Source: Pristionchus mayeri
Taxonomy: Eukaryota > Nematoda > Chromadorea > Rhabditida > Neodiplogasteridae
Assembly (NCBI GenBank): GCA_036245805.1
Contig: BTRK01000006.1
Location: forward strand, 40,304,901 to 40,368,900
Direction: 5' to 3'
Length of the DNA: 64,000 nucleotides
Part shown: positions 47,413-58,525 of the stretch, one piece after another
How positions within the stretch are numbered: position 1 is the stretch's first letter
Layout: every line of letters begins with the position of its first letter
Position numbers and translations under genes: made by a program
The notes under the pieces: generated by a model
What the model was told of the DNA's origin: nothing
Databases searched by the model: none
Seen by the model: the letters and a program-made list of their open reading frames with translations, nothing else

Positions 47413-49067
47413 TTAATGAGATGCACTTCGAACTTTGAACATCAAACCTTGACGAGATTGTGAGTATTTTTTATTTTCTTCAAATGAAAAAAAACATTTG
47501 AAAAATTTCACTGCTTCTTTGGTTCTAACCGGAAAGGGTCTCACCAAAAAGGCGTCAGCTAAGCCGAGAAATGGGAATTGCGCAACTGCACATATTTGAA
47601 CCTTCAAATAACTGGCAAGGGAATGAAAATTGTAAAACTACAATGAGACACCAACTATGCAGGTAATAATTAATTCCTGTTCCGCTTGGTCTCTAAAATA
47701 CAACGAATTGCTAGTTATTTTTAAACATTTTCAGCATTACTTTCGAGAATTAAGTGATGTTTTTGACTTGCGCTGATGAATAAGATATTTTGCCAGTATT
47801 AAATTCAATGATAGCGTTGAAACACTAACAACGACGAATTGAACATTGTATACAATGGTTAGAATCTGGAATGGCGACTCAATTAAACTTTTCAAAATTA
47901 TTTTGCATTATTCAAATTGCTAATTTAAAGAAGGAGCGTCAGCTAAGTTGAACTTTTGAACCTGTCATAACCAAGACCTAGCTTTGCACGACCATATGAG
48001 ATTCTGAAAGTTTCACATTCACATCGATATTTTGAACCGCGTTATCATTAGTTGGCAGGGTGCCAAGGAGGCTTATAGGGAAGGGAAGTGCGCGAATTCA
48101 AATATCTTAAAGATTTGTCAACAACTGGTGGGAATCGAACCAGCAACATTCGGATAACGTGACGGCTGCTCTACCACTAAGCAATCGATGGTTGCCTACT
48201 CTCCTAGCTCGCGCTATGGTCTTTGGATGGTGGTCAAGGTTATGGCAGCGTCAAAAGTTTAACTTTGCTGACACTCCTTCTTTAACATAATAAATATAAA
48301 TGCTTACGGCTTACATTGCTGTTGGTAGATCTAGTAGGAACAAATCCAATTGGGCTCTGTATGAAAGTTTTCGGAGAAAATGCAAGCAAATCGATAATTT
48401 TTGGTAACGGAAGAACAAGTGAAAGTACAACGGAGACGTCATAGAACTGTTTGAAATTCTCGAAAAAAAGGTTTATCAAAACAACTTGAATTGATAGTAT
48501 ACCTCAAAAATTCTCAATGATAGCACGACTTTCAGCCGGTTGAGTGCGATGAAAAAGATGAATGGAGAGCGATTCGATTCGAGTATTCTTGGATGGCCGC
48601 TGATAATTCATTTCAATAACTGTATCACTTTTTACTAACCAGCGACTTCCCCATTAGGATCACGTAGAAGTCGTGCATATAAGTGTGCCGGACGAGCTGG
48701 TACACAATTATGAAGGTGTAACATGAGAGCAAATCCTGAACTTCTGCAATCTATTAATGATTCTTCCATCACTTACTACAACTCCATTGAAAACGATTAA
48801 CTTGAAAGTGTAGTTTTTATAGAACGGAGAATAGAAATACATTTTAATGTAAACAAATTTTGCGACCACAGTAGTGAACAGAAGAGGCGGGACGACGAAT
48901 ATTGTCGACCAAATGTTGAAATTGGTCAGGAATTGTTCAAAGGCGGTTTTTTCATTCTCTCCCGTAGTCTTAGGAACGAGAGGAAAACAGACTAGACAGA
49001 GTGGGTGCACGCCTACTCTGGGCAAAGTGTGGGGATGTGTCTCGATTTTTGTTCTTGACATTCTCAA
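47413..49067 (-). CDS. Serpentine chemoreceptor, srv/srg-like, with one frame mismatch
   Basis: Minus-strand exons: first exon ending at 48777 (start uncertain, frame open back to the ATG at 49067), then 48640-48735, 48503-48599, 48315-48446, 47741-47865, 47642-47692 and 47611 to about 47413. Membrane stretches include NIWSTIFVVPPLLFTTVVAK, YTFIIVYQLV, PFIFFIALNRLKVVLS (the NRF region of TM3), VSVVLSLVLPLP and AEQELIITCIVGVSLFY. All junctions agree in phase except the one between 48640 and 48599, which is off by one base. That points to a one-base change, a missed tiny exon or a sequencing error. A TTAA MITE sits in the fifth exon-exon interval. Class assignment between srv, srg and relatives is weak. 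Confidence 0.6.
47929..48281. mobile_element. 353-bp TTAA MITE carrying a tRNA-like sequence
   Basis: It is flanked by TTAA (47925-47928 and 48282-48285), with inverted ends AGAAGGAG(C/T)GTCAGC(T/A)AAGTT of about 31 bp. The inside contains a 73-base tRNA-like segment on the minus strand. It lies in an intron of the minus-strand receptor gene. Confidence 0.8.
48122..48194 (-). tRNA. tRNA-like sequence or tRNA pseudogene inside a MITE
   Basis: It is exactly 73 bases long. Both polymerase III boxes are good: A box TTGCTTAGTGG and a perfect B box GGTTCGATTCC. The D stem forms (TTGC/GCAG), the outer four acceptor pairs form (CAAC/GTTG), but the inner acceptor, the anticodon stem and two T-stem pairs fail. 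It is therefore probably not a working tRNA. It may be a tRNA captured by the element. Confidence 0.45.
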
Positions 49068-49079
49068 TTACCGATAGCC

Positions 49080-49860
49080 CTTTGATTTTAGATCTCGATG
49101 CAACGGCAAAAATCAGGAGTTGAATGAAACGATTTATCCCGCATTTCCTATAAGGAAGTACGGTTTGTATCCAACAAAACGATATCATAATTTAGTTTTG
49201 AGCACCAAATCTTTTCAATAAAAAATGAACGATATTTTCGAAGATCATGTTTTCGTGAATAATTATCGTTAAGGCAGTAACAGCCGGTTTGCATGCGATA
49301 CAATAGTTTCAGTCAAATTCCCATACACAATTGTATCCATATTCCGTGGGAAGGCGACGCAGGTGGTGCATCCTGGCTTTACATGCAACGTAAAAAAAGC
49401 CCTTTGTATACGGAAGCCTTCCACATGCCACACGGCATTTCTCCGCCAAAAGTCGTTTGAACCTTATTGCCGGGAATCAGGCCCGTTTCCTGATTTTTGG
49501 AAACTTGCCAAGTGTTGGCAAACTGCCAACACGCTCAAATTCTATTACCGTAGTTTCTGTCCTCTCTTTCTCTCGCTATCCCCTGTAGAACACCATGTAA
49601 CATTACCCACTAGCTAGATTGCATTCAAATGTGAGAGTTATCTCTCTCTTTCTGCCCTATTTCTCCGCTCCTCCAGAATTTCGTGCAAATCATTGCTCTG
49701 GCAGGAAATCGGAGATCACTTTATTTGATTAGCATCGATTCCGCAAAGGTCAATCTCAGCTCACATTCAATAACCCATTCATCTCAGTCAAATGAAGAGA
49801 GTCTCATCTCTCGCCCTCTGATCCCTCACTTTGACTCGTATTAACCCATGGTAATCGATC
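49080..49860. other. Intergenic, upstream of msp
   Basis: No gene is recognised. Short repeats of CCAACACTTGGCAAG type (about 49507-49535) and pyrimidine tracts near the msp promoter are present. Confidence 0.4.
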
Positions 49861-49870
49861 CACTCTCGCC

Positions 49871-49877
49871 TATAAAA
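49871..49877 (+). promoter_or_regulatory. TATA box of the msp gene
   Basis: TATAAAA lies 47 bases before the ATG at 49918, a normal distance for a short 5' leader. It fits the strong germline expression known for msp genes. Confidence 0.65.
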
Positions 49878-49917
49878 CCATCGTCGATCGGTCTCCTCCT
49901 CACACCAAGTCGTCGAC

Positions 49918-50597
49918 ATGGCCCAGTCTGTTCCTCCCGGAGATATCGCCACCCAGCCTGGCAGCAAGATCGTCTTCAACGCCCCCTACGATGACAAGCA
50001 CACCTACCACATCAAGGTACCGTACCCCTCCCCACTGTAGGATACCCTTCTCTAATACGGTAGCTCCTTTCGTGCCTGCTTTTTCCCTCCACTATTCCAT
50101 TCTCATTGTCCTACAGTAACCCTCCCCATTCCAGGTGACCAACTCCTCTGCTCGTCGCATCGGATGGGCCTTCAAGACCACCAACATGAAGAGACTCGGA
50201 GTCGACCCCGGATCGGGAGTCCTCGACCCCAAGGAGGCCGCCCTCATCGCTGTCTCCTGCGACGCCTTCGCCTACGGACAGGAGGTACGGTATTCCACTC
50301 TCATCCCTTCCCTTCCTTGTCTAGCACGCTAGGTTTTTCAAGAGCATCGAAACATGATTCGGATATTATAGCCGATTATTAAACTAATTAGACTCCACCC
50401 TTTTGTACCGCTCAACAACTCTCAGTGCTACAGTACCATCTCCACTGATCTATTTCTATGCAGGACACCAACAACGACCGTATCACCATCGAGTGGACCA
50501 ACACCCCGACGGAGCCGCAAAGCAGTTCCGCCGCGAGTGGTTCCAGGGAGACGGAATGGTCCGCAGAAAGAACCTCCCCATCGAGTACAACCCTTAA
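49918..50597 (+). pseudogene. msp: Major sperm protein gene with a one-base frame break
   Basis: Exons 49918-50016, 50135-50284 and 50464-50597 follow the standard 127-residue MSP closely: start [20 protein letters not shown], then [20 protein letters not shown] and [15 protein letters not shown], and the normal end [14 protein letters not shown] with TAA at 50595-50597. Exon 3 is 134 bases instead of 135. After CCCC at 50504-50507 one base is missing, so the true frame continues only one register over (from GAC at 50508). MSP is the cytoskeletal protein of crawling nematode sperm and a signal to oocytes. The loss beside a C run could be a sequencing error or a real inactivating change. An AATAAA signal is intact just after the stop. 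Confidence 0.9.
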
Positions 50598-50601
50598 GTG
50601 A

Positions 50602-50607
50602 AATAAA
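50602..50607 (+). terminator. Polyadenylation signal of msp
   Basis: AATAAA begins four bases after the stop codon, implying a very short 3' untranslated region. Confidence 0.6.
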
Positions 50608-50956
50608 GGTTGTAAATTGGGATTTGCATTGCCTTATCGAAGCACGGAATATAGGGACACGTGTGTGATGAATCGGGATATGAGGGTTGAGGGTTACTTG
50701 AGGCTTACTGTATAGAATCTTTCTGGTGAGCTCTCTCTTTTCCTCTCCTCATTCCGCCTGAGAAGTATAGGGAGCCCGCGTTGCTCTTTCTTCGCTGTAT
50801 CTGCTCACTCTTTGATCACTGATCTTTGATTTCCGCCTTTCTTGGTTACTCTCTCCCCTCTCTCTTTCTTGCTCTCTTAATCTTTTTTCTTTCTTTCTTT
50901 CTCTCTTTCTCTCTCTCTATCTATCTCTATATCATGACATGAAATTAGGAGTAGTT

Positions 50957-51110
50957 GCATCCGGTGCGGTTCGAACGCACCACTTATATTTCGAAAGATT
51001 CCCGCACTTTTCTTATTCAGCAAACCCAATACCCGGAACGCATGACGCTTTGGAATAAATGGAATAGCTTTGGAATAAGTAGAACGCCTTTGAGCACCTC
51101 CAACCATTTC
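50957..51110 (-). tRNA. tRNA-Leu-like pseudogene
   Basis: Minus strand. Near the 3' end a perfect T arm (GTGCG, loop TTCGAAC, CGCAC) follows a long variable-arm-like ATCTTTCGAAATAT, as in tRNA-Leu. About 90 bases upstream lies ATGGTTGGAGGTGCTCAAAGG, like the 5' half with D arm. The middle is stretched by the repeated TATTCCAAAGC, and the acceptor ends do not pair. It is probably a decayed tRNA gene or part of a tRNA-derived repeat. Confidence 0.35.
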
Positions 51111-52139
51111 CGATCTCTGCTTGTTTGTGCATTTTACGCAGAGGGAATAGGCGTGTAGGCTTCTGAGCTCCACAGAGATCTCCACTCACGTCGTGCCTGT
51201 TACATCTGATGCTGAGCGTTTATAGAGCGCAAAATTAGGCAACTTGCAGATAATTACACTTACTCGTCTCATCCTTACATGTTAGCCCTTTCTGGTAGTC
51301 AGAGAGAACGAAATTGCCTCCTACAGCTGCAGGCTCTAAGTTTCCGCATCATACCATCACTCACTTTTATGATGAGTATAATTCACCTAGAACTTATGAG
51401 TAAAAGGTAACATCTTCTGGAAGCATTTTGGACAGCAGTGGCCTCACCGCACTACACCACGACGGCTGTAAACTCGCTTGACGTGGCTACACCTTTACCT
51501 TTACCTTTTACTTACGAGTAACGACTAGTTAGTCGCCAAGATGTGCACGGAATCTCCTCATATAGCGTGCTTTTTAGTTTGAAGAAGAAAAACTCGAATT
51601 AGTCATTTCGTGATCAATTCCTCTTTAAAGGAGGAGTAAACTCAAAATTCAATTTTTGAAGCTATCATATGCACTGCCTAGAGCTCCACAACAATAAGAA
51701 GCTCCGAAATTTTCACATTGATATCTACATTCCGAACAGAGTTATAGCTAGTTGGCTGGGAGCCAGATCAGGGAAAGCTCAGGGAAAGGGCGAGATCGCA
51801 CGCGACTTCAAGAGAGTGCGCCCCTAGGTGAAACATATTCCAACCGGGCGCGCGTTTGCATTTGCTCATCCTTTAAAGACATGGGATAACATGACCAAAA
51901 GTGGCCTAAGAGATTCAATAGAAAGGAGATTTGCGTGGTTTCTCGACTTCAGAAGTCTCCGGTTAGAGTCAGGCCTATAAACGACCCTCAAGATCTTCAG
52001 TCTTGGCCCTTCGTCTTTTCATTTTCCTTCGTTTACCTCATATTTATTTTTCTTTGTTATAAATATATTTTTGCATGCACTTAATTCTAAAAAAAATATT
52101 TCAAAATTATAGTAATCTTGGTTCTTCTGATTCTCGAAG
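51111..52139. other. Intergenic
   Basis: Apart from the MITE at 51629-51872 I see no gene. A repeated ACCTTTACCTTT motif near 51491-51508 and an AT-rich stretch at 52030-52110 are the only notable composition changes. Confidence 0.4.
51629..51872. mobile_element. 244-bp TTAA MITE, monomer of the 7740-8232 family
   Basis: Flanked by TTAA (51625-51628 and 51873-51876). The sequence is very close to the right half of the dimer at 7989-8232, including CATATGCACTGCCTAGAGCT and GGGAGCCAGA.CAGGGAAAGC. The right end is slightly decayed (TTTGCTCATCCT). Confidence 0.85.
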
Positions 52140-53973
52140 ATGAGTGGAGTGCAAATCCGAAGAATGGACGAAATCGAGAATTGGAGAAGAAAAGTAAGAA
52201 TATTTTCGAAAAATATCAAAAATATTTCTTAAAATGAATACATGGATGCACACGTTTCACGTTTCCAGGCCTATGCGCTCTCTCGATCCGATCCACTCGG
52301 CAATTTGGTAATGAAGTCCCTCGTCATCGCTCAGACTGTTCAGAGAGAAGGAACAACGGCCGAGGTGTGACATTTTCATTCACATTTTCTCATTTTCTCT
52401 TAGTTCAATATTGTGTAAATGTCAGGATCTTCCATGGCAAGTGAAGTCACTGGGACGAAACCGGAATCAGATTATGAATGAGGATAGCCTAAGGTACGCT
52501 TTTGTAGTCAAGCTTACGATGCAATTAGGGTCACATTAACGCCGAGAATATTTACTGAATCAATAGAATAATGTATCGGCTATAGCATAGGAGTGTATAG
52601 TCCCGTGCCTATAAATTTGCTAATTCTGACTTTTCCGTTCAGAAATGACCCTGTGCGCTCCCTCATGTACGGAATGAGTGCGTCGATTGAATCGATGATT
52701 GAATCGATAATCGATGGGTCAGTGGATCAGAATCGTCAAGCAGATGAAGACCCTCACGACAACTCTGGAGTTGAACAAGACATGGTGGGTGTAATTTAGT
52801 ACTCTATACAACTATTTTGTAAATATTATACATATTTAGATATTTTAGGATGTCTTCAATGAGTATCAAGCTGATCCCGCCGAGCCACTCGATCTGCTGG
52901 AAGATTCCGATATGCATCTCTCCTTTGGAATGAACCGCACTATCAAACGGGTGGGACCATCTGCCGATTGATGGCTAGGATTGAACTGTCGTCAAATAGA
53001 ACTGTCTTCGAGACTAAGATATTATAATACTAAGACAGTGCCTAGGACATGTCCGAAATTCATTGAATATTTAAGCAACAAACAATGCAGTTTTAGCCAA
53101 TAATTGTTCAGGAACGGCAATTAGATATGTACGCGGCGTCCGAAATGGAGTCTCCGACAACTGAAAACGTGCATCCTGGCTCAATCAGACAGGTGAGAAG
53201 CCACGCGAGTAGCGTTGACATAAGCATGGGCCCTTTCTGGAACATGCGGCAAATATAGGTAGAAATTGACAATTGCAGCATCTCGGCAGCACGCGTGCTG
53301 ATAATCATCGGAGGAACGTCAACGCTTCAGATACTGCGAAGGGATTTCCTTGCAGCAATTGCGGCAAGAGATTCGACACCGAACGGGCGATGAAAATCCA
53401 CGCATTCATGCATAAAAGTCGGTCGCAAATATGTTATCATTTTGTAAACTCATATTTCAGGCATAACTTGCCATTTTTTAGATAATAATGTTGATCGGAC
53501 AGTTCTAACGCGCGTGTTCAAACGCTGGAATCTTTGTTTCACTTCAATGTTTTTCGTTTAAAATGCGACTTTTAGAACAGCAGCAAAGCACAACGCCCGC
53601 AGCGGCGAAGAGCGCCAAGAAGAACAAGGATTCTCGGAAGAAATGCAAGCAATGCGGCATGGCATTCCGATCGCCAGCTCATGAAGAAGAGCACATGCGC
53701 AAGCATACAGGTTCAATCTTGAGCAAATATGGATACGTTTTTTTATTACAAGCGATACACGATAATATTTTATTATCAGGCGAAAAGCCGTTCTCGTGCA
53801 CGCTCTGTCCGATGGCCTTCGCTGGCAACTCCTACCTCACGAGACATCGGCGAGAGGCGTACGGAGAGAAACCGTATGAGTGCAGTCCGTGCGGAGAAAA
53901 CTTTGCCAGAAGAGCGGAACTCTTCCAGCACAACACTACTGATGCCCACAAGAGCAAGCTCGATTCCCCTTGA
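52140..53973 (+). CDS. C2H2 zinc-finger protein (9 exons)
   Basis: Exons 52140-52193, 52269-52364, 52426-52493, 52643-52784, 52849-52950, 53112-53192, 53279-53417, 53576-53710 and 53780-53973 join to 336 residues. The first about 200 residues are acidic and without a known domain. Four C-terminal fingers follow: finger 1 C206/C209/H222/H226, finger 2 C251/C254/H267/H271, then the linker TGEKPF. Finger 3 has C279/C282/H295 with Ala at 299 where the last His is expected. After a GEKPY linker, finger 4 has C307/C310/H323/H329. Linkers of this type are typical of DNA-binding finger arrays, so a nuclear transcription factor is likely. Target genes are unknown. The start is the first ATG of a good frame, and the polyadenylation signal is at 54060. 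Confidence 0.85.
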
Positions 53974-54059
53974 ATACAATTCCACTCTTTAAAATTGAAA
54001 TACGAAATCCCTATACTGATCTCTCACTTGTCGTTCTTTGTTGTTCTCTGCGACAATAT

Positions 54060-54065
54060 AATAAA
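54060..54065 (+). terminator. Polyadenylation signal of the zinc-finger gene
   Basis: AATAAA lies 87 bases after the TGA, a common distance in nematodes. Confidence 0.5.
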
Positions 54066-54344
54066 GGTTGTTTACCTTCTGATTGAGTCACATCAGTTCG
54101 AAACATTTTTTTGTTATTGAAGATAAATCACACTATGTTGATAGTTTGCAATTCACAGATTCAGTAGGAAAGTATCTCGATGTTTAGTCACAGTGTACAC
54201 CTACGTACCACTTCCGACGCACTCCTTTGGGAGTAGTCGATGAATCAAAACAGTAGTGCACGCGAGCACGAGCATAGTAGTCGTGTTAATTTCCCTTGAG
54301 TATCTACTATTTTAGCCCTGAAGCGATACGTAGACATTAGTGAC

Positions 54345-54442
54345 GGCAAATCGGTACACGCTCTCGCCGTTTCACACGCTCTCTCGCTCTGTCTGACCGG
54401 TGAGAGAGCACGTGAAACGAGGAGAGCACGCGCCGATTTGCT
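54345..54442. repeat. Imperfect hairpin between zinc-finger and srd genes
   Basis: CGGCAAATCGG...CACGCTCTCTC and GAGAGAGCACGTG...GCCGATTTGC pair around a loop near GACCGGT. The stem is long and GC-rich, and no coding region is present. Confidence 0.5.
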
Positions 54443-54493
54443 ATCGCTATTACACATTATAGCAATGACCAGTCATTCTTCTCCGAGCCAGCA

Positions 54494-55990
54494 ATGGCTG
54501 CGCCTGTAATATTTGTAGCATTCAACGTAGCTCTTGCCACTGTTGGGATCTGCGCTAATTCTGTCCTTATTTACATGACAATCAGGAGGTCCTGATCATA
54601 TTCGAAAATGCGTTGAATATCTCCTTGAAGAACGCCCCCGTTAATATACTCTTACACCAGACTCATTTTATGTGCTGCTCTATGTGATCTAACTGGAATC
54701 TTCACATTGCCTATTACGATGGCGAGGTGTGTTTACTGTTTTCCGGAAACAATAGAGAACATCAGCGTAATGAACTTCGATCCGGGCACGCTCATTGTCT
54801 TCCATGGGTGGGGAACACACGTAAGCGAACCATTTTGCTGGTGGGCATTTGGTTAGCACATGGACCTGAATCTGAGGAAATAAACAAATATCAGGAATCG
54901 CGGAGCAAATGTTCATAGTGAACGATTTTCTCATTTGTGCTTCATTCTGTTATCGTCTTTACGTCCTCTGTCACCAGCCTCCAGCAGCTTGGGCATGTGA
55001 TGACTACGCAGTCATGTCTACCTTACATTTTCAGAAGGTTTTGCTGGGATCCATTACGGTTATTCTTCTGACTGGGATGACAAGTATCTCGTACGCGAAG
55101 GAATTCAATCGTGGAAAGCAATTTCTGGATTCTACCGATGATGTGAACCTTCAAAACATCTCAAAAACTCATTACACAGGTATCACAACCAAAAACAATT
55201 GTTTTCAGTTTTTTGTAAGACGTTTCAATGAGTTTTCCAGGGTTTCTGCACTTCGGCGACAAATACACAATTGTAACTGTTGCAATTACCATAATTAGTG
55301 CTCAGTTCTTCTTCTACACAGCGCTTTGCCTGCGATATCTCGTGATAAGAAAACTTGACATCTGCAAAGTGAGTCGGGATAATGCAGAAATAGGAGGCTT
55401 GTCATTTACAAGCTGGTAATATTAGAAGTCGTTATTTTTAAACTCATCAATGAATTTAGATTACTTTTATGATATAATAAATGGGCCCGAAAATGTTCAG
55501 CTTTTGCAGGGAATATTGAGTCCCACTTCGCTAAGAACCCATGCCATGCTCATTAAAGTAACAAAAGGACGATCTTATCGAAGTCAAATGTGATTTTCAG
55601 GCCTTGAATGCTCAAATATTCATTCTCATATTCTTCTTATTCGCCACAGTCGACTATCTGGCAGTATTCTTCAAACTGACAGAAACAATGTTCATAGAGT
55701 ATGCGGTCGTTCCGGTAACTGTAACATTTGTCAAAGAGATTAATTAATATTTCGAGTAGTGCGCCTGCGTTCCCTTCGTCATTTCACCATTGGCAAATCT
55801 CTTCTTCATTACACCATACAGAAAGTCAGTGGATCTCTAACTTATAGTTTTGAAATTATTCTTTTCTAAAAAATCAGCACACTCTTCCAGATATTTCATC
55901 TACAGTCTTTCCAAACCAATGCTAGTCCAATCTTCCATTGTACCAAGTACTTCATCAATGATGATCTCAGTGACATCTCGGACTGTTTGA
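54494..55990 (+). CDS. Serpentine chemoreceptor, srd-like (9 exons, intact)
   Basis: Exons 54494-54588, 54631-54726, 54766-54820, 54906-55179, 55241-55368, 55510-55557, 55601-55714, 55760-55824 and 55891-55990 join to 324 residues, the usual srd length. Marks are TVGICANSVLIYMTIRRTPP (TM1 end), LILCAALCDLTG (TM2), CASFCYRLYVL (TM3 end), SPTSLRTHAMLIKALNAQ (inner loop into TM6) and VISPLANLFFITPYRKY, whose PYR ending is the srd TM7 signature. It would act in sensory cilia. Two acceptors are unusual (CGCGGAG at 54905 and GAGTAG at 55759). The frame is open throughout. Confidence 0.8.
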
Positions 55991-56353
55991 TTTCTCAATG
56001 TCACTTCATTAACACGTGCTTATTTCACATACAAATCGATACGAGTCATATTTGGCTCTTACAATCTTACAATCTTGTCGTCGTTATCCTGTGTTCGACT
56101 GTGATTGTTACAGGAAAGGAAATGTTCAGCAGGAAGTTTGACGATGCAAAGCGTGATAAAATCACTAAATAGGCATTTGTCACCAGAGGTGTTTGACATA
56201 CGATATGTGTGAGTTTAAAATTTCGTCCTTGCTCTTAGTTTGGACACGTGAGTGTTGTGAAATCGACGAAATTATACAAGCAAATGTACAGAAAATATTC
56301 GATGACAATGTTATCACGAAATGATGGGAAAAATAAGCAGACGCAGTGTCATG
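55991..56353. other. Intergenic between convergent genes
   Basis: The srd-like gene and the minus-strand phosphatase converge here. No further gene or repeat is recognised. Confidence 0.4.
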
Positions 56354-58525
56354 TCAGACATCGCATTTCTGAAATCGATCGATCGATAATTACACCCTGC
56401 ATGACCTACCGTCTCATCCTTGGTGGAGAAAGCGTCACTATCGTCGTAGAACTGTTGGTAAGGGCAGAAGTCGTCATCGTCGGGGCAGGGAGAGAGGAGA
56501 CGGGTGATGGGACGGGCGGAAGACGTACAGTTGTCGATGTACAGGAACTGCAGGAAATCTTTACTATGGTAGAATTAAGTTGAGAATCGAAATTCTAAAA
56601 AGTGTGTGCTTTATGTATGAACACTGGTCAAGTAGTCTCACCCGCACGAAGTATTCGCCGTCCCTCAACCAGAGCTCGGAAATGACCGTAGCTGCATATC
56701 TAAATGTAGGTAATCAGAAAGGCCACCAGGAACTGCATTAAATAACAATTCATCTAAGGAAGGTAGAAGTAGCAAATTATGGTCGTGTAAAAATGATAAA
56801 TGCTAACTGCGCGATGTCCACGCCCATCACTGCCTGCTTGGCGCCCAAAGTGTGGAGGAGAGCTGTAACCGTGTGGTCGTGCTGCAATGAGCGAAAAGAC
56901 CATTTTATATCACTAATTTAACACCATTTCAGCATCTTTCTGTCATTTATTTTCATTTTTTCATGTGTTTATATTTTGACTCACCGCAGAATACCCGTGG
57001 AACTTGATCGTCTTCTTTCCGCTCATCGCATCTTTCAAATTCGAGCGCCAATCATGAAGGAGGAATCCCCCTTTCAACTTGATCAGCTTATCATCCTGAG
57101 GCAGACCGAATCCGGCTAAACGAAGACGATATCAGAGCCGGATTCTAGTATGCAAACCAATTCCATCCAGGAAGTCGTGCCCGTCAAAATAAGCCTGCAG
57201 TAGTTGATTGTAGACGTCGTCGGTTATCCACGAGGTGAGAGTGAGGTTGAAGTCCTCTTTCTGGATATGGAATATCATGATAATTAATATGGATAAGTAG
57301 GTTAGGTATTAGATATTAGAGGGCGTCTCACCCATTTCGGGTTACCGTTTCTATAGCGGTGTGATAATAGGAGAGTGATTAACACACCTCGACTCTTACA
57401 GTAGTCGCCCAGTCCTTGAGTACTTGGTAGGTGATATCAACAGACCCTTGACCTCCGTACTGCGTAAGGAGAGCGTAGAGATTCTGAATTTCAATATGTG
57501 TCGATTGCAATTCAGTGACGCTGAAATTGTGCATGTTTCGAGGATTTCAATCTCACCCAATTGCTGGCTAGGTAATCCTGGAACTTTGGAGTGAGCTCCC
57601 TCGTTGCTTGCATTGCGTCAGCAGCTGGGCAGGTGATCTCCATTTCCTAAAAAAAATATTTTGACTGCCCTCTGCTCATGGTTGAATGATATAATGAAGC
57701 TACTGCGTATTGCATATTCGCATCTACTGACCCTGTCTTCATTCTTGGGCGTGGTGTGAATGGGCACTGGGTACCATCCCGAAGGCCAGTCTGCAGTCGA
57801 AGAGATCGATAGGGGCGAGTCTGCAAGGCTAAATCATCCTCCGCATACTCGCGTTCAAGATGGCAAATTATCGTACTATCGCACACTGTGCGACTATATA
57901 ATTGATGGAGAAACGCCATCAATAAATATTGAACGAAACAGTTTTTAAAAATTGAAAAATACCAGAATACAGTCCTGCCATCATGGAGATGCCAGACTGA
58001 ACGCATCTGCTAGCGTCCGCTGATTGGAGAATAAGCTGCAATTCTAAAATGCAAAAAGATATGCCAATTTTTTTTGTAATTTGCTGAGAAATAGCAATTG
58101 AATACCTCCTCACTGTCGTAGCTTCCATTTAGGAAGCGCGTATCGACATACAGCTTCCGCAAGTTTTGCCCTTGTATGAATTCATGCTTCATGCCGTCCT
58201 AAAAATTGGCCATGGGACGTGAAAACATGCAGTAGCAACCAACCTGAGTGACTTCGCCCCAGGGCATGCCCCAGAAGTCCCGTTGGTAGGGATCGTTCGG
58301 GTAAGTCTCTTTTGGTATCCTGTCACCGTGTCTCCATACCTGCATCTCCCAAAATTTATCCCAAAAAAATTGAATTGTAGGCTTGCATAGTATTTCTTAT
58401 AGTTCGATCTTCAAGCAATTCCTTCGAAAAGACTGGCGTACCGCTTGGACGAAGAGTAGTCTATCTTCAGCTTGCGTGTATACGAAAACAGTTGACAGCA
58501 AGGCGACGACACCTAACGAATTCAT
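56354..58525 (-). CDS. Secreted histidine acid phosphatase (13 exons)
   Basis: Minus-strand exons 58442-58525, 58244-58339, 58106-58198, 57963-58035, 57732-57790, 57557-57646, 57388-57483, 57158-57260, 56985-57115, 56808-56881, 56642-56699, 56410-56547 and 56354-56368 join to 369 residues. A signal peptide (MNSLGVVALLSTVFVYTQA) is followed by LLFVQAVWRHGDRIP, the RHGxRxP catalytic motif (His32 takes the phosphate). LILQSADASRCVQSG holds a conserved substrate-pocket region, and HDHTVT at 276-281 gives the acid-base Asp277. Later YAATVISELWLRDGEYFVR and CTSSARPI..LLSPCP follow. The family cleaves phosphate monoesters at acid pH outside the cell or in lysosomes. The last exon codes only KCDV. 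No membrane anchor is visible. All phases agree. Confidence 0.92.

Noticed and set aside
56248..56583. 111-codon plus-strand open frame
   Set aside because: It is antisense to the last exons of the histidine acid phosphatase.
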